The position numbers were made by a program, and so were the translations under genes. This document shows positions 41,622 to 52,250 of a DNA stretch of 64,000 nt, in pieces. Position 1 is the first letter of the stretch. The number at the start of each line of letters is the position of its first letter. This DNA is from Saccharomycopsis fibuligera x Saccharomycopsis cf. fibuligera (lineage: Eukaryota; Ascomycota; Saccharomycetes; Ascoideales; Saccharomycopsidaceae). The DNA lies in the NCBI GenBank assembly GCA_001936135.1, contig CP012809.1, positions 2,653,501 through 2,717,500 on the forward strand, in the 5' to 3' direction. The notes beneath the pieces were generated by a model, which was not told the origin of the DNA, made no database searches, and saw only the letters and a program-made list of their open reading frames with translations.

Positions 41622-44156
41622 TTAATCATTCTCTTCTTTAACAAGTTTTTCCAATTCTGCCTCCCCTGGTGCTTCTACTTCAATTTCATCAGGCAATTTA
41701 TAGCCATCAACATAATTAGAAATCCACAAATCCCCTAAAAATTCGGAGATTAATTTAGTATTTTCATCAAATTCAACTGCTTTTCCATGGAATTCTTCAG
41801 GAAGCCCCTCGTTTGTAATTCTTTCTTCATCCTTAGATATATATGCGCACCATAAATAACCTAAACATTCTGCTCTTTTTTTCCAAGTTCGTTCAAGATT
41901 TGGATCATTTTCTTTCGTTAGCCCCTTATAGTACCTTTTAACATCTACAGTAGGCAATATTGCATAATTTATCCTCGTTGGTAAATTATAATAATACTTT
42001 AGCTTCTTTTGGAGTTCTGTCTTGCCCTTTTTTATGTTGAAAAATTTGCTCCATTTGTAAGATAAACTATCCATTTCATAAGTATCCAAATTTTTGCAAT
42101 TTTTGAAGCCAGAATTCATCCACAATAGTCTCCCATCTTCGCTAACGTGTCCTGGGTGTGATGAGCAAACTTCCTCGTTAAGCTTTGAAGCTTTAGAAAA
42201 TCTATATTTTTCTTGACTCTTCTCACCAATTGCATATGCGGAATCTTTGTTAAATTCAAAATTCTCATCACCAGCAACCGCCATCCCCATCCAAAATAAT
42301 TCTTTGTCTCCCCAAACTCGGACCGAACTTGGTTCATACAACTGTAATTGCATAGTGGTGATGACCCCGGTAAGATGTTGTTTCTTGTTTAATACCACTA
42401 TCCCAGCTTCCATGTAGTGAACGTAATTATATTTGATGTATCTGTTATCAAGAGTTTTGCTTGTTATTTCGGGGATGTCAAACAACATCTGATCTGCTTT
42501 TGTTGGGAACAATTTTTTAAAAAACTTGCTATCACCTAGCTTTTGTTTTTCGTAAATTTCTCTATCCTTGAAGAAAAAAGTACCTGACTTGGAATATTGG
42601 GGACTTCGAAAAAACTCGATAGGATCGATAAACGGTATCACATCAAGATCCATCAAGATCATCTCCTCAAATGAGTTGAAAAATGTGGCAAGTAACTTAT
42701 TAGCATACCTACTGAAATAACGTGAGTATTCGGGAGTAATTGATCGTTTGACATTCACAAACCACACTTCTTGTTTAGAAAAGTTGGTAGGCAATATTTT
42801 AGATATTTTGTGAAATGAGTATGGCAATTCTGTTTTACCTCTAGCAGAATTGAGGATTTTTTGGCGGGATGCTTTAGATAAATCGCCTTTATGAATAATT
42901 TGAATCGGTAGCTTATTGTCAAGTCCTCTAAGGATTTTGATAAGGTTTTGTGCTTCACTAACGTATGCATCACTAGCTGTCATAACTATGCCTTTGCCTT
43001 TGAATTTGGTCTTCAATGATTCAACAAAGCATTTTTCTACTTTAGTGTCCAGTTCTGATTCCTCTTTATTGTCTGGTTGTAAAGTTTTCTCGCTTTCTTT
43101 GAGTTGCTTATGTTTTTCCTTTTGTTGAGATGTTGGTAATATAATTTCAGAATCATTAAATTGGTATCCAAACTGATTGGAACTGATAATGTAATTTCCA
43201 AAATTATCGTCGGGGTCTTTTTGTGTAATCTCGTTGACTTTTGGAAAATCGTCAAAACTGTCGTTATTCCATCTCTCAAACCTTGGAGCTTTTCCCGTCA
43301 ACCATGGGAAAAGTCTTGACTCAACATCCTGACACAGTCTTTCGCCATTTCTTTTACCAAAAGTACCAAGTTGCTCTCCTTTAGCTTTTGAAAGATCTAC
43401 CTCATTTTCGAGAAAACATTTTCCAAAGATTCTCAAATGTGTTAATCCGTCCACAATTTTCTGTTCAATCTGCTCATTTCTTTTCAAGCTTTCTTCGAAA
43501 TCTTTGTAAAACTGTTTGAACACTTTATTCGGAACTGACTGGGATATAATTCTCATAGATTCTTTTTCTTCAGCTTCGCTACTTTCGCCAGCTTTATTTG
43601 CTATCCTTTCTTTTTCTTTCTCAACTAACTGATCTTTATACTCTTTTGTCTTGAGCTGAATATAGTCATCTAGTATGAGGAAATCTCTATTGTAGCCTTC
43701 CCTTGAGTTTTCTATAGCAGATATATTCCAGTTCTCATCCAACTTATAAAGATTGTCAAAGTAAGTTCTGCATTTGTCCTCGATGCTAAGTACACTGATC
43801 TCAGTCTGGCCTTCATCAACGATCTGTTTGTAAACCAGCGATGTGGAGATATTATGAGAATGAATCAAGTTCCATAGTTCGCTATGCACTTTCCCCGTTG
43901 ATTGAAAGTACTTGCCGTAGTCGTAGTGCTTAAACAGCGTGATTTTGTCGGAGATGGTTTGCACATTTCGGGTGTAGTCTGTGGAGAGTTGTAAACTGTG
44001 GATCGTAATTATAATGAGAATGGATATGAGAATAAGCAGCTTTCGAAACTTCTTCACAAATAGCCAGTACAAGCCGAATATTTTGACCAACCAGTCCCAG
44101 AGAAAGCCATGATAGTTCCTCGAGCGAAAGGCAGCGAAATGTGAGTTGTATATCAT
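41622..44156 (-). CDS. Alpha-1,3-mannosyltransferase, MNN1 family (GT71), second member
   Basis: Type II Golgi membrane protein of the MNN1 family. ATG at 44156 gives 844 residues with a basic cytoplasmic tail and a signal anchor (LLILISILIIITIHSL, about residues 38-55). The open frame upstream to 44234 has no ATG. Family blocks are shared with the gene at 2034-4349: CRTYFDNLYKLDENW, GKGIVMTASDA, LLRGLDNKLPIQIIHKGDL, EVWFVNV, the DxD site MDLDVIPF (D503, D505), MEAGIVVLNKKQHL, VRVWGDKELFWMGMAVAGDE and CSSHPGHVSEDG. The two copies are clearly diverged, so they are old paralogs rather than a recent duplication. It is divergent from the lipase gene over 541 bp. Confidence 0.9.
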   Translation of the reverse strand: MIYNSHFAAFRSRNYHGFLWDWLVKIFGLYWLFVKKFRKLLILISILIIITIHSLQLSTDYTRNVQTISDKITLFKHYDYGKYFQSTGKVHSELWNLIHSHNISTSLVYKQIVDEGQTEISVLSIEDKCRTYFDNLYKLDENWNISAIENSREGYNRDFLILDDYIQLKTKEYKDQLVEKEKERIANKAGESSEAEEKESMRIISQSVPNKVFKQFYKDFEESLKRNEQIEQKIVDGLTHLRIFGKCFLENEVDLSKAKGEQLGTFGKRNGERLCQDVESRLFPWLTGKAPRFERWNNDSFDDFPKVNEITQKDPDDNFGNYIISSNQFGYQFNDSEIILPTSQQKEKHKQLKESEKTLQPDNKEESELDTKVEKCFVESLKTKFKGKGIVMTASDAYVSEAQNLIKILRGLDNKLPIQIIHKGDLSKASRQKILNSARGKTELPYSFHKISKILPTNFSKQEVWFVNVKRSITPEYSRYFSRYANKLLATFFNSFEEMILMDLDVIPFIDPIEFFRSPQYSKSGTFFFKDREIYEKQKLGDSKFFKKLFPTKADQMLFDIPEITSKTLDNRYIKYNYVHYMEAGIVVLNKKQHLTGVITTMQLQLYEPSSVRVWGDKELFWMGMAVAGDENFEFNKDSAYAIGEKSQEKYRFSKASKLNEEVCSSHPGHVSEDGRLLWMNSGFKNCKNLDTYEMDSLSYKWSKFFNIKKGKTELQKKLKYYYNLPTRINYAILPTVDVKRYYKGLTKENDPNLERTWKKRAECLGYLWCAYISKDEERITNEGLPEEFHGKAVEFDENTKLISEFLGDLWISNYVDGYKLPDEIEVEAPGEAELEKLVKEEND

Positions 44157-44697
44157 AGTATGGCCGGTGTAGCGCCGTTGCTTTTGCTTCTTTCTAGTGC
44201 TGTAATCATACACTCTTGACGTATTATATCCCACTGGGTGTCAAGGCTGTTTCTGTTTTGCTGCTATTGTTGGTGCCAGCGACGCGTGCGCTCGTAACCG
44301 GGGGCAGTTCATGATTTTCTTTAGAATTTGGCAGTTAACGTTTCTAGTTTCATTACACAGCAACAGCAACAGCAACAATTAATCCACGAGGCTGTCACTG
44401 TTAGCCAAATCACAGTTGCTGCCCATTGCAACGCCTTTAAACCTAGATCTTAGCGATCACGAAACTATAAAACGGCAGCAAATCTTGCTTCTCGTAATTC
44501 CCAATAGGAATATATAGCCTCAATACTTTCCAGTTATATCACCATCTCTTGCCTCTTCTCCTTCTGACTTGCACCGGTGAGACGACTTATGTAAGCACCA
44601 GCCACAAACAGGAAAATTTACGCAGATCTCATCATCGTCAACCATTAAAAAGCAGAACCAGAAACACTCAAAGACCCAGAGCTGCTGTTCATCCACG
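44157..44697. other. Divergent promoter, MNN1-type gene / lipase gene
   Basis: 541 bp. Contains short CAACAG repeats at about 44357-44376. No gene seen. Confidence 0.65.
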
Positions 44698-46209
44698 ATG
44701 AAGTACCAGCCATCTCTTCCCGAGTCCCTTAATATGGCTTCGCTTTTTAGCATCTTCTTAAGGTCTGCTGTTTTTGTCCTCCAAATTCCCATCTTTCTTT
44801 TTCAATTTTTTGTCGATACCTGGCTCTTGAATGCCCCTGAAGCCCGCTCAAAGCCGGATAATATTAAGCATCATCTCCTTGAAGAACTAAAAGGCAAATC
44901 AGATGGTAGTCTGATCGAGGTCCTTTCACCAGATAAAAAGGGAAATATTAAAAAGGCAGATATTGAAAAACAATCGCGGTTTATTAATGAAGTCATAAAT
45001 GCTGTTGACATTATAGATATCGTCCATCTCCATGTCAATGCACAGGGCAAACATGTTTACAAGTGCTACGAGTACGTGGTTCAGACTGCTGACGGTTACC
45101 TTTTAGCTATTCATAGAATCATAAACTCAGAAACAAGGGCCAGTATGTCGCTGCATGCTAAACCTCCAGTTGTTTATTTTCACCATGGTCTTCTCACCAA
45201 TAGCGAGCTATTCGTCTTGGGCGACACACATTCGAAAAACCTACCATTGTTATTGGCTGATCGAGGGTTCGATGTTTGGTTAGGAAACAATAGAGGAAAC
45301 AAGTATTCTAGAAAGCATGTCAATTTGTCTTCTAGTTCCAAAGAGTTCTGGGACTACTCATTGGATGAGTTTGCGCTATATGATATTCCAAACACCTTAG
45401 ACTACATTTTGCAAGTGACAAAAGTTGAAAAATTAACTTATATTGGTTTTAGCCAAGGGTCAGCTCAAGCAATAGCTGCATTTGCCCTCAATCCCAGACT
45501 AAATAATGTTGTCAACTTGTTTGTTGGATTATCCCCAGCAATGGTTCCAAAAGGAATCAATAACCCGATATTATCCAGCTTCATCAATGCTGCTCCTGCA
45601 TTTTTGTTTAGATTGTTTGGTGAACGTGCAATCCTTCCATCTGTGGTCTTTTGGCAAAAGCTAATGGGTCCTCTTAACTATGAGTTTGTCGTGGATAAAT
45701 CTCTCAAGTTCTTGTTCAATTGGAATCATAAAAATATATCCAATATACAAAAAAAAATTGGGTATCCTCATTTATTTTCGCCGACAAGTGTAAAGTCGGT
45801 GGTCCACTGGTTTCAAATTATAACCAAGCATAGATTTCAAATGTACGACGAAGGTGGGTATGCTGGCTCTGCATTGACTGCTTTGAGTATGCATAATGCC
45901 TATAATAATCATAGAGTTGCTCCATTTCCAGTGCAAACCATTACTACTCCATCTTTATTGATTTATGGGAAAAGTGACATGTTGATGGATATAGAGTTTA
46001 CCAAGAAAAGCTTGGACAGTTGTCAAAAAATCGACATTATTGGTATTGACCATTATGAGCATATGGATACTTTATGGGCTACAGATGTTGAAGAATTGGT
46101 CTTCAAGCCTGTATTAGACCACATAATGACTATCAAACGCAATGAATTATTTTTAAATGACTCCAAAGGCTCACCTCGCTCTGAAAGCGATTCAGAAACT
46201 TTAGCATGA
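44698..46209 (+). CDS. Steryl ester hydrolase / acid-lipase-type enzyme (TGL1/YEH family)
   Basis: A 503-residue alpha/beta hydrolase that should cleave steryl esters or other neutral lipids. An N-terminal hydrophobic hairpin or anchor (about residues 14-45) suggests location on lipid droplets, ER or plasma membrane. The lipase core has the oxyanion block YFHHGLLTNSELFVLGD, the nucleophile elbow GFSQG (S252), a candidate acid in GKSDMLMD (D427) and the catalytic histidine block DHYEHMDTLWA (H455), in the order and spacing of the family. GFDVWLGNNRGNKYSRKH is a family hallmark. TGL1, YEH1 and YEH2 cannot be separated by eye. Two N-terminal ATG codons (44698 and 44734) are possible. The last nine bases overlap the convergent F-box-like gene. 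Confidence 0.88.
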   Translation: MKYQPSLPESLNMASLFSIFLRSAVFVLQIPIFLFQFFVDTWLLNAPEARSKPDNIKHHLLEELKGKSDGSLIEVLSPDKKGNIKKADIEKQSRFINEVINAVDIIDIVHLHVNAQGKHVYKCYEYVVQTADGYLLAIHRIINSETRASMSLHAKPPVVYFHHGLLTNSELFVLGDTHSKNLPLLLADRGFDVWLGNNRGNKYSRKHVNLSSSSKEFWDYSLDEFALYDIPNTLDYILQVTKVEKLTYIGFSQGSAQAIAAFALNPRLNNVVNLFVGLSPAMVPKGINNPILSSFINAAPAFLFRLFGERAILPSVVFWQKLMGPLNYEFVVDKSLKFLFNWNHKNISNIQKKIGYPHLFSPTSVKSVVHWFQIITKHRFQMYDEGGYAGSALTALSMHNAYNNHRVAPFPVQTITTPSLLIYGKSDMLMDIEFTKKSLDSCQKIDIIGIDHYEHMDTLWATDVEELVFKPVLDHIMTIKRNELFLNDSKGSPRSESDSETLA

Positions 46210-48012
46210 GAAGGTGAAAACTGGCAATGCCTTTTGGTGCAGAACAATGAATGGAATATCATTGATGACTAATCTATTCAAATTTGGGAATTTCTTGATG
46301 AAAAAATTCAAGGTTGGTTCCATATGGTGGAGTAATGTTTGATATATCAATCTGAAATCGCTGAATTTCAAATTACAATCACAATTTGAGTTAAATTCTT
46401 TCAAAAATTGCTGGATCTTATAAATGCTAACAAAAGAAGGGTATTTATCAAATGAAAATGTATATGGAATCAATCCTCTTCTAAAGATTAAAGAAATTAT
46501 ACTTTTGGTGTTAAAGTCCTCCTGACTTACATCAGACAACTCGCCATGGAAAAGTTTGTCGGTAATGATTGTTTTCTTGGTATATTTGCAATCAGCGCAA
46601 AAACAGCCATTATTTTCCTCGCCATCTTCCAGCACTTCTTCTGTGTGAAATTCAACTTTAGAGTCAAAAACATTATACCAATAAAATTCATGTTCATCGT
46701 CATGAAAATTTATATCTATAAATTCTAAACTTTTAGACTGGTATTTGATTAGAGCTCTCGTCAATAGCGACGAATTATTTATAAGATGGTACCTTGGTAA
46801 TGCATAATGAAATCTAAATCTTTTAAGTTTATTCGCAAAATGTTGTAAAAATTCAGCAATTAATTCCTCCTTTACAATCATTGATACAAATGATATTTCT
46901 TGCAAATTTTTGAATCCTTCCCAAATGTTTTTCAGAAACGTTCTAGCAGCTACCGCCGGTGTATCGATAACAAGCCAACATATAATTGTTAAGGATCTTA
47001 AGTAACAGGGATCCATTATTTCATTCAATTTCGTAATTCTTTCTTCTTGGTCTATCTCACTAATGTGTGAAAAGTTGAATTTATCATCTCTAATATGATA
47101 ATTCAATGAAGTCACTTTAAGTTTCAGATCAGCGAAATCTGACTTGACATATTTCATTCCATTAAACAATTTAATAGGATCAGCAAAGAGAGAAAGGGTG
47201 TGCATTTTATAATTTCTCTCATCTATATTTTTAGTGATTATGGTTCTCACTTTTTGTAGATATTCATTCGACACCATCGAAGATAACAAATTTGGCGGCG
47301 CGATATCCAAGCTTTGTAAATTGTTTATATACTTACCGCTCTGTATTGTATACATCAATTCATTATTCAACACGCTATTGATAAATCTAATGGATGGTGA
47401 ATTGTTCATAAGCCAATATACTAATTCCTGCTGGAGAGTGAAGTCCAAGTCCTGATCAATCCAAATTTCTTTGACAAGGTTGCATAGGTCGGCATTATTT
47501 TTCAACGTGCTAATCAAGCTTCGAAGCTTCAAGTTGAGAGTCTGTAGCACAAGTTTATCTCCGTCAGCTACGGAAAATAATTCGTCATTGTTTTTGCCCG
47601 ACACAACATTGGGGTTATATTGCGTGGTATCGTTGTCGCTGTCATTGGCATTGTCGTTGTTGCTGCTGCTGCTGTTATTGTCATTGACAACATTAGAAGC
47701 AGTGGAGGGCTTTTGACCGCCTTGCGAAAAGTCAGCTTTAAGCACCGACCATAGTCTTCCCACATTATATACGCTACTTTGTGCCATAATTGCATCACTA
47801 AGATATATTCTGCGGTACAATTTACTTCTAGCAAATTGACGTAAAGTTTTATTGGTATAAAGTAAAGCAACAGTGGTTTCTTGAGGAAAGAAGTCAAAAA
47901 GATAATCGAGAAGATGCACAGGAAGTAGATCCAACAACAGCTTATGGGAGCCATTTCGCTGAGCTATAGCTGAACTGTCGGTGTTGCTGTCTTTTGAACA
48001 ATCTTCAGGCAT
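46201..48012 (-). CDS. F-box-like protein of unknown function
   Basis: A 603-residue protein. Residues about 24-75 (LLLDLLPVHLLDYLFDFFPQ, LRQFARSKLYRRIYLSD) read like a fungal F-box plus the following helix, as in SCF ubiquitin-ligase adaptors. A Ser/Asn/Asp-rich loop follows (about 100-135), then alpha/beta-type sequence without clear repeats; a degenerate LRR fold is possible. A CFCADCKYTKK cysteine pair lies near residue 470. Start ATG at 48012. The stop (46201-46203) lies inside the last codons of the convergent lipase gene, a nine-base overlap. I do not recognise an ortholog. Confidence 0.72.
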   Translation of the reverse strand: MPEDCSKDSNTDSSAIAQRNGSHKLLLDLLPVHLLDYLFDFFPQETTVALLYTNKTLRQFARSKLYRRIYLSDAIMAQSSVYNVGRLWSVLKADFSQGGQKPSTASNVVNDNNSSSSNNDNANDSDNDTTQYNPNVVSGKNNDELFSVADGDKLVLQTLNLKLRSLISTLKNNADLCNLVKEIWIDQDLDFTLQQELVYWLMNNSPSIRFINSVLNNELMYTIQSGKYINNLQSLDIAPPNLLSSMVSNEYLQKVRTIITKNIDERNYKMHTLSLFADPIKLFNGMKYVKSDFADLKLKVTSLNYHIRDDKFNFSHISEIDQEERITKLNEIMDPCYLRSLTIICWLVIDTPAVAARTFLKNIWEGFKNLQEISFVSMIVKEELIAEFLQHFANKLKRFRFHYALPRYHLINNSSLLTRALIKYQSKSLEFIDINFHDDEHEFYWYNVFDSKVEFHTEEVLEDGEENNGCFCADCKYTKKTIITDKLFHGELSDVSQEDFNTKSIISLIFRRGLIPYTFSFDKYPSFVSIYKIQQFLKEFNSNCDCNLKFSDFRLIYQTLLHHMEPTLNFFIKKFPNLNRLVINDIPFIVLHQKALPVFTFSC

Positions 48013-48232
48013 AACGCAAATGTAATAAAAATGTTTTAGTGATATGGTAAAACACCGTCTAGCACCCGAGGATACGGAGACATAAATATGGCGAATATAA
48101 AAAAAAAAATTATATTGACATTTTTCAACTCATCGCCGACATTACTAATTGCAGAGCTGCGCCTGGTGCAGAAAACCGCAGATATATATAAGTACTAACT
48201 TCAAGTTGGCAAACAAAAAGATAAAAAAGAAA

Positions 48233-48318
48233 TCTCTCGGGGGTGATTCGAACACCCGATATCCAGATTAATGTCAACATTACAGTCTGGTGCCTTAAAC
48301 CAACTTGGCCACCGAGAG
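48233..48318 (-). tRNA. tRNA-Tyr (GTA) with an 11-nt intron
   Basis: The minus strand begins CTCTCGGTGGCCAAGTTGGT, anticodon GTA within CTGTAA, T arm GTGTTCGAATCAC, 3' end CCGAGAG plus A. CTCTCGG pairs with CCGAGAG. An 11-nt intron (TGTTGACATTA) follows base 37. Removing it restores the stem CCAGA/TCTGG. It matches yeast tRNA-Tyr, which always carries an intron. A T-run on the minus strand just downstream (48223-48228) is the terminator. Confidence 0.95.
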
Positions 48319-48494
48319 GAAATCTGACACTTTTTTAAATCTTTTCCAACATTATTTTCATATTGAAATATGTCGACGTTTCGACCGCTTCTTAAAATTT
48401 TTGGAATTATACCAACCTGATCACTTATAATGTTCATCTTGTATAATTTCCTTTTTATGTAACCTGCACTCCGGGCTAGAGGGGCGGTCTAATG

Positions 48495-48585
48495 CATACT
48501 TGCTTACTATGACAACTAACACTAAAGATGCGGTGAAAATTTTAACCGCATGAGAAAAATGAGGGAGGAATGAAATAACTTTAGA
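48495..48585. mobile_element. LTR fragment, related in inverted orientation to the solo LTR
   Basis: The stretch AAAGATG-GG-GAAAATTTT-A-C then TGAG and GAGGAATGAAAT matches the reverse complement of about 48970-49030 inside the solo LTR. It is best explained as a decayed piece of the same or a sister LTR family lying in the opposite direction. Confidence 0.4.
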
Positions 48586-48589
48586 GAAC

Positions 48590-49330
48590 ACATCAGTGTT
48601 ATCTCAGTGAGCGGAAGATGGTGTCAAAATAGAACCGTTTCTTTTTAGCTGCCGACAGCAAAACAATGACCCTCAAAAACCAAAATATCAACCATCCTAG
48701 ATTAGAATCTCTCCTATATTTATTTCAAATCCAAAAGATCCATTACAGTCTGTCAGAGTATAGTGACTAGATCTGCTACCCATACCTGAGGTTGTCTCCT
48801 CTGAGTAGCACTGGTTAGATTAGTCTCTCTTCTAGTAGTGAAGGGTAGCCACTTACTGAGATCTTAGTTACGTAATGAAACTTAGCTGAGTAATGAAATT
48901 GGACTTATATTCCTTACTTTTATTATAAACTATATCACTAAATAAAAAACATTCTGTTTTTCAAACTATATATAATAATTTCATTCCTCACCCATAATGC
49001 TCAGGTGATGAAAATTTTCCTCCACATCTTTGATGTTGTTCTCCTTAGCAACTATGCGTGCGCCCAAATGTTCTCGGCCGCAAAAGGCAGTTTACCAAAA
49101 ATAAAAGATTATACCAAATGAACGGTATGAAAGACGTTAATTGGTATAAATCCAACACAGTCCAACTAATACTAACGGGGTTTTCACTTATATAAGTTTC
49201 TCCTATATACTAACAATTGAACTAAACAGTATATGCTGTGTAGACAAGTTTATAAGATTATATAATCTATAAACTATAAAGAGATAATCAATCAATTTGG
49301 TGTATGAAGAACAAAAATAGGAAAAAACCT
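48590..49330. mobile_element. Degenerate LTR-like repeat, copy 2, interrupted by a younger LTR
   Basis: Shares ordered blocks with copy 1 at 5840-6145: AGTGAGCGGAAGATG near 48606, and CTAACGGGGTTTT near 49172 followed by CACTTATATAAG and ACTAACAATTGAAC. The two halves are separated by a 407-bp solo LTR (48751-49157). An old fossil; its ends are uncertain. Confidence 0.55.
48751..49157 (-). mobile_element. Solo LTR with 5-bp target duplication
   Basis: Read on the minus strand it starts TGTTGGATTT and ends ACTCTGACA, with the TG...CA ends of LTR retrotransposons. It is flanked by the direct repeat CAGTC (48746-48750 and 49158-49162). The insertion splits an older repeat, and removing it joins the two halves in line with copy 1. 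At 407 bp it has the size of a Ty-like LTR. Orientation is inferred from the TGTTG end and a TATATATA-like stretch. Confidence 0.75.
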
Positions 49331-50857
49331 GGAGAAAATTTTCAAAAGATGCTACTGGTATTATGACATTATTACCAGTAGCCGTATAAAATTTATATTT
49401 ATTAAGAACCTAAATTATTAATAATAAAATTTATAAATGTGATGAGACTGCCATAGCATTTTATATGTGGTTTTAAATCCAAGGACCAGTCGGTTTCGTC
49501 GGTTTTTATCAACTTGATGGAGGTAGAAAAGGAAGCGGTTAATTTTTCGCATCAGGCTTGTGTTTTGGACCGGATGAACAAACAAATTCCAGGGTTAAGA
49601 AACGTTATATGAAAATAATAGATCGATACTATGGGGTGAAAAAAAAAGACACAATTCCACTCCAAATAGCTGGAGAAAATTTGCATCCCAAAACATAATG
49701 AGTAAGATAATGAATTGCTTTTTATTTTTTTCTCTTGTATGCTAGGGTCAAATTTTCTTTTGTTGCATATTGCGAAAATTCAGATAATTTCTCGATCAAT
49801 ATCTTACTCTCTGGCAGGTCATTTTTACTGATTCCCGTTTTTGTTAAGATTTTGAGGAAATTGAACAGCCAATGATAATTAGAGAAATTATGCACGATTA
49901 CTCATATTAATTTTATATTATTTTTGTTTACGAATATTATACAGAAAACTGAAAGGAAAAAAGATTCGAACGGCGAACAGGCATAAGCTGGAAAATAAAA
50001 GTTTGTGTTGATTTGCATATTTTGGTATTAGTCATTACCCAAAGTTGGTTATTTACCGTCGCATAACTGAGACAGACAGTTCCACTACAGCTTTTTGCGA
50101 GCAATAGTCCAATGTTATCGGTTTTAATTCAAAAACTTTCACTGTTTGGAATAAGAGACTATGATGGCTGTTTCAAGTCGTAATCCCAGTTTTCTCTGAA
50201 TTTGCATAGCTCCAGAACAAACATTAAGTAGCCGCCTTTGTAGCATTGGAGTATACTGATAAGTTTGAGTTACTATTAATTTCCAATTAAACAGTGTTGT
50301 TTTATTGGTCTTTTTTTGAGATATTTGGTGATGGAATTTCTTTATAACATTGAGGGCTAGATTATTTAAACTAGTTTTTTGCTGCCTTGGTTACTGTTTC
50401 TGTTTTTCATTAGTTTTGAATAATTTTAAATACTCTGTCATTTTTTTTTCCAGCTTTACTTTGTGTTTAGTGATATCTCTTAATTTGAATGTTCGTTCGG
50501 TTTCATTGCTTTGTTGGAAAAAAATGTTTGTAGTTAAGTTTCCACAGTATGAAAGGATTTCTTTGAAGCATTATAATTTTTATCATACGCTATTTACCTG
50601 ATATAGTTAAAATGTATATTGAATTTTATATTGAAATACCTGTATCATAGTGTATGGTATTTCGACAAATAATATTCTATAAACACAATTTTTTGTCTTC
50701 AAATATCTCGTCAATAAACCCGTAAGTTCCATTCGATCTTGCGATTTAAGTTTCAAGTTTTACATTTAATTTATTATTCACTTATTGTTTGCCTATTTCC
50801 AAAATTTTTTCTTCAAGTTCATATATTTATTTTTATTTTTTTTATTTTTTTTTGATC

Positions 50858-52218
50858 TTAGGTTCGGTTTAATTTTTTGTTATAATAGCAAACCGAAGCC
50901 ACATGATTATCTTTCTTGCAAATCACACAACGTGCTTTGGTACAAGAGTAACGAGCGTGAGAGTTTGAACCACATGCCGTGCAATGCGAACGGTAAGTGA
51001 TGAGATTTGTTAAGATGATCTCACAGTTGATGATTGGCACTGATTGGTTCGGAGAAAGATATAAATATGCATAATATTTATCTACGTTTAGTTCGGCAAC
51101 TTGGGGATTTGGGTGGCTTCTTGGTTTAATCTTTTTTGTAAGGTAAAAGCATTCTGGTTTGATCTCAAGATCCCGGAGTGTTAGGAATAAAATTGCTTCG
51201 GCAGAAACTGCTTGCAATGATTTGATTTTGAGTTCCATAAGATAAGGAACCATATTTTGATCCAACATTGACATGGAAATTTGCGGGCGATATTCTTCTT
51301 CTGGTAGCTTCACAACTAAGTGATCAATCAAAAATGTGAAGAAAATTTCACTTGCATTTTGGCCCGAGGGTTCGTAAACACGACCTCCATCGAAGATAGA
51401 TCGTTTAATGACAATCCGTTCGTTTTTTATTACAATGTGACGTTCGATATTTTCACAAATCTCCTTTAAAAAAGTGAACAAGGGTAAATCTCGCGCCTTG
51501 TTTGTATATAGTGCAAGGTTTGTTGACGCCAACAGTTTAACCGATCTGATGATATAGGCTTTATGTGTCGCCAAAGAAGATTGCTGGAAGACACTCCGTG
51601 GAATGTCCACAATGGCGAAGACGTCGGTCTCTTGGGTACAGTGGATTATGAAGTCAATGTAATCTTTTTGCAGAAGGTCGGTAGTTTTGAGCCTGCGGCC
51701 CTCGCTCCGGATCTGCTTTGGAGTATACGATTCATAAAACTTATCCATTGCGATAATGGTATACGCAGAATTGATCTTTTCATCACACCCGCCAAAAGTT
51801 GGGTCCTTGAAAGAATAATGTGGCACGTCAAGTTTTCTTAAGGCAATTAGTTCCAACAAAACATCATCAAAAGGAAAATTTTCCGAGTCATAGATACGAG
51901 CCCATTCAAATTCAGTTTGAAAAGTTTCAAAGATGGGGCGTTTAATAGTGGGTTTTGGGAGTGTCTCAAACCCCGCTTTTGGGTTTTGATTCGCACGCTT
52001 TGCTGCCTGGTCAGCATAAAATTTTTTCAGTGTTGCATCAGAGATACTGTTTTCAACCGTATCCATATTTGGAGTGATGGTATTCGCTGGTCGCAGAGCA
52101 CTTTCAGACTCATACTGGTCTTGAGCTTTCTTTAGAGCATCGGAGATAGAAGGAACAGTTGGAAAAAAAGAGTTGAAGTTATTGGAAGAAGCAGGTGGAA
52201 CAAAAGAAGAAGAAGAAG

Positions 52219-52250
<32 letters not shown>

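Larger units (their letters stand above)
48319..50857. other. 2.5-kb gene-free region with nested LTR fossils
   Basis: Between tRNA-Tyr and the gag/ORF1-like gene. The left third is a nested LTR cluster (about 48495-49330). The rest (49330-50857) is AT-rich without a recognisable gene. It ends in a T-rich run (about 50829-50853) directly below the stop codon of the gag/ORF1-like gene. Confidence 0.6.
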
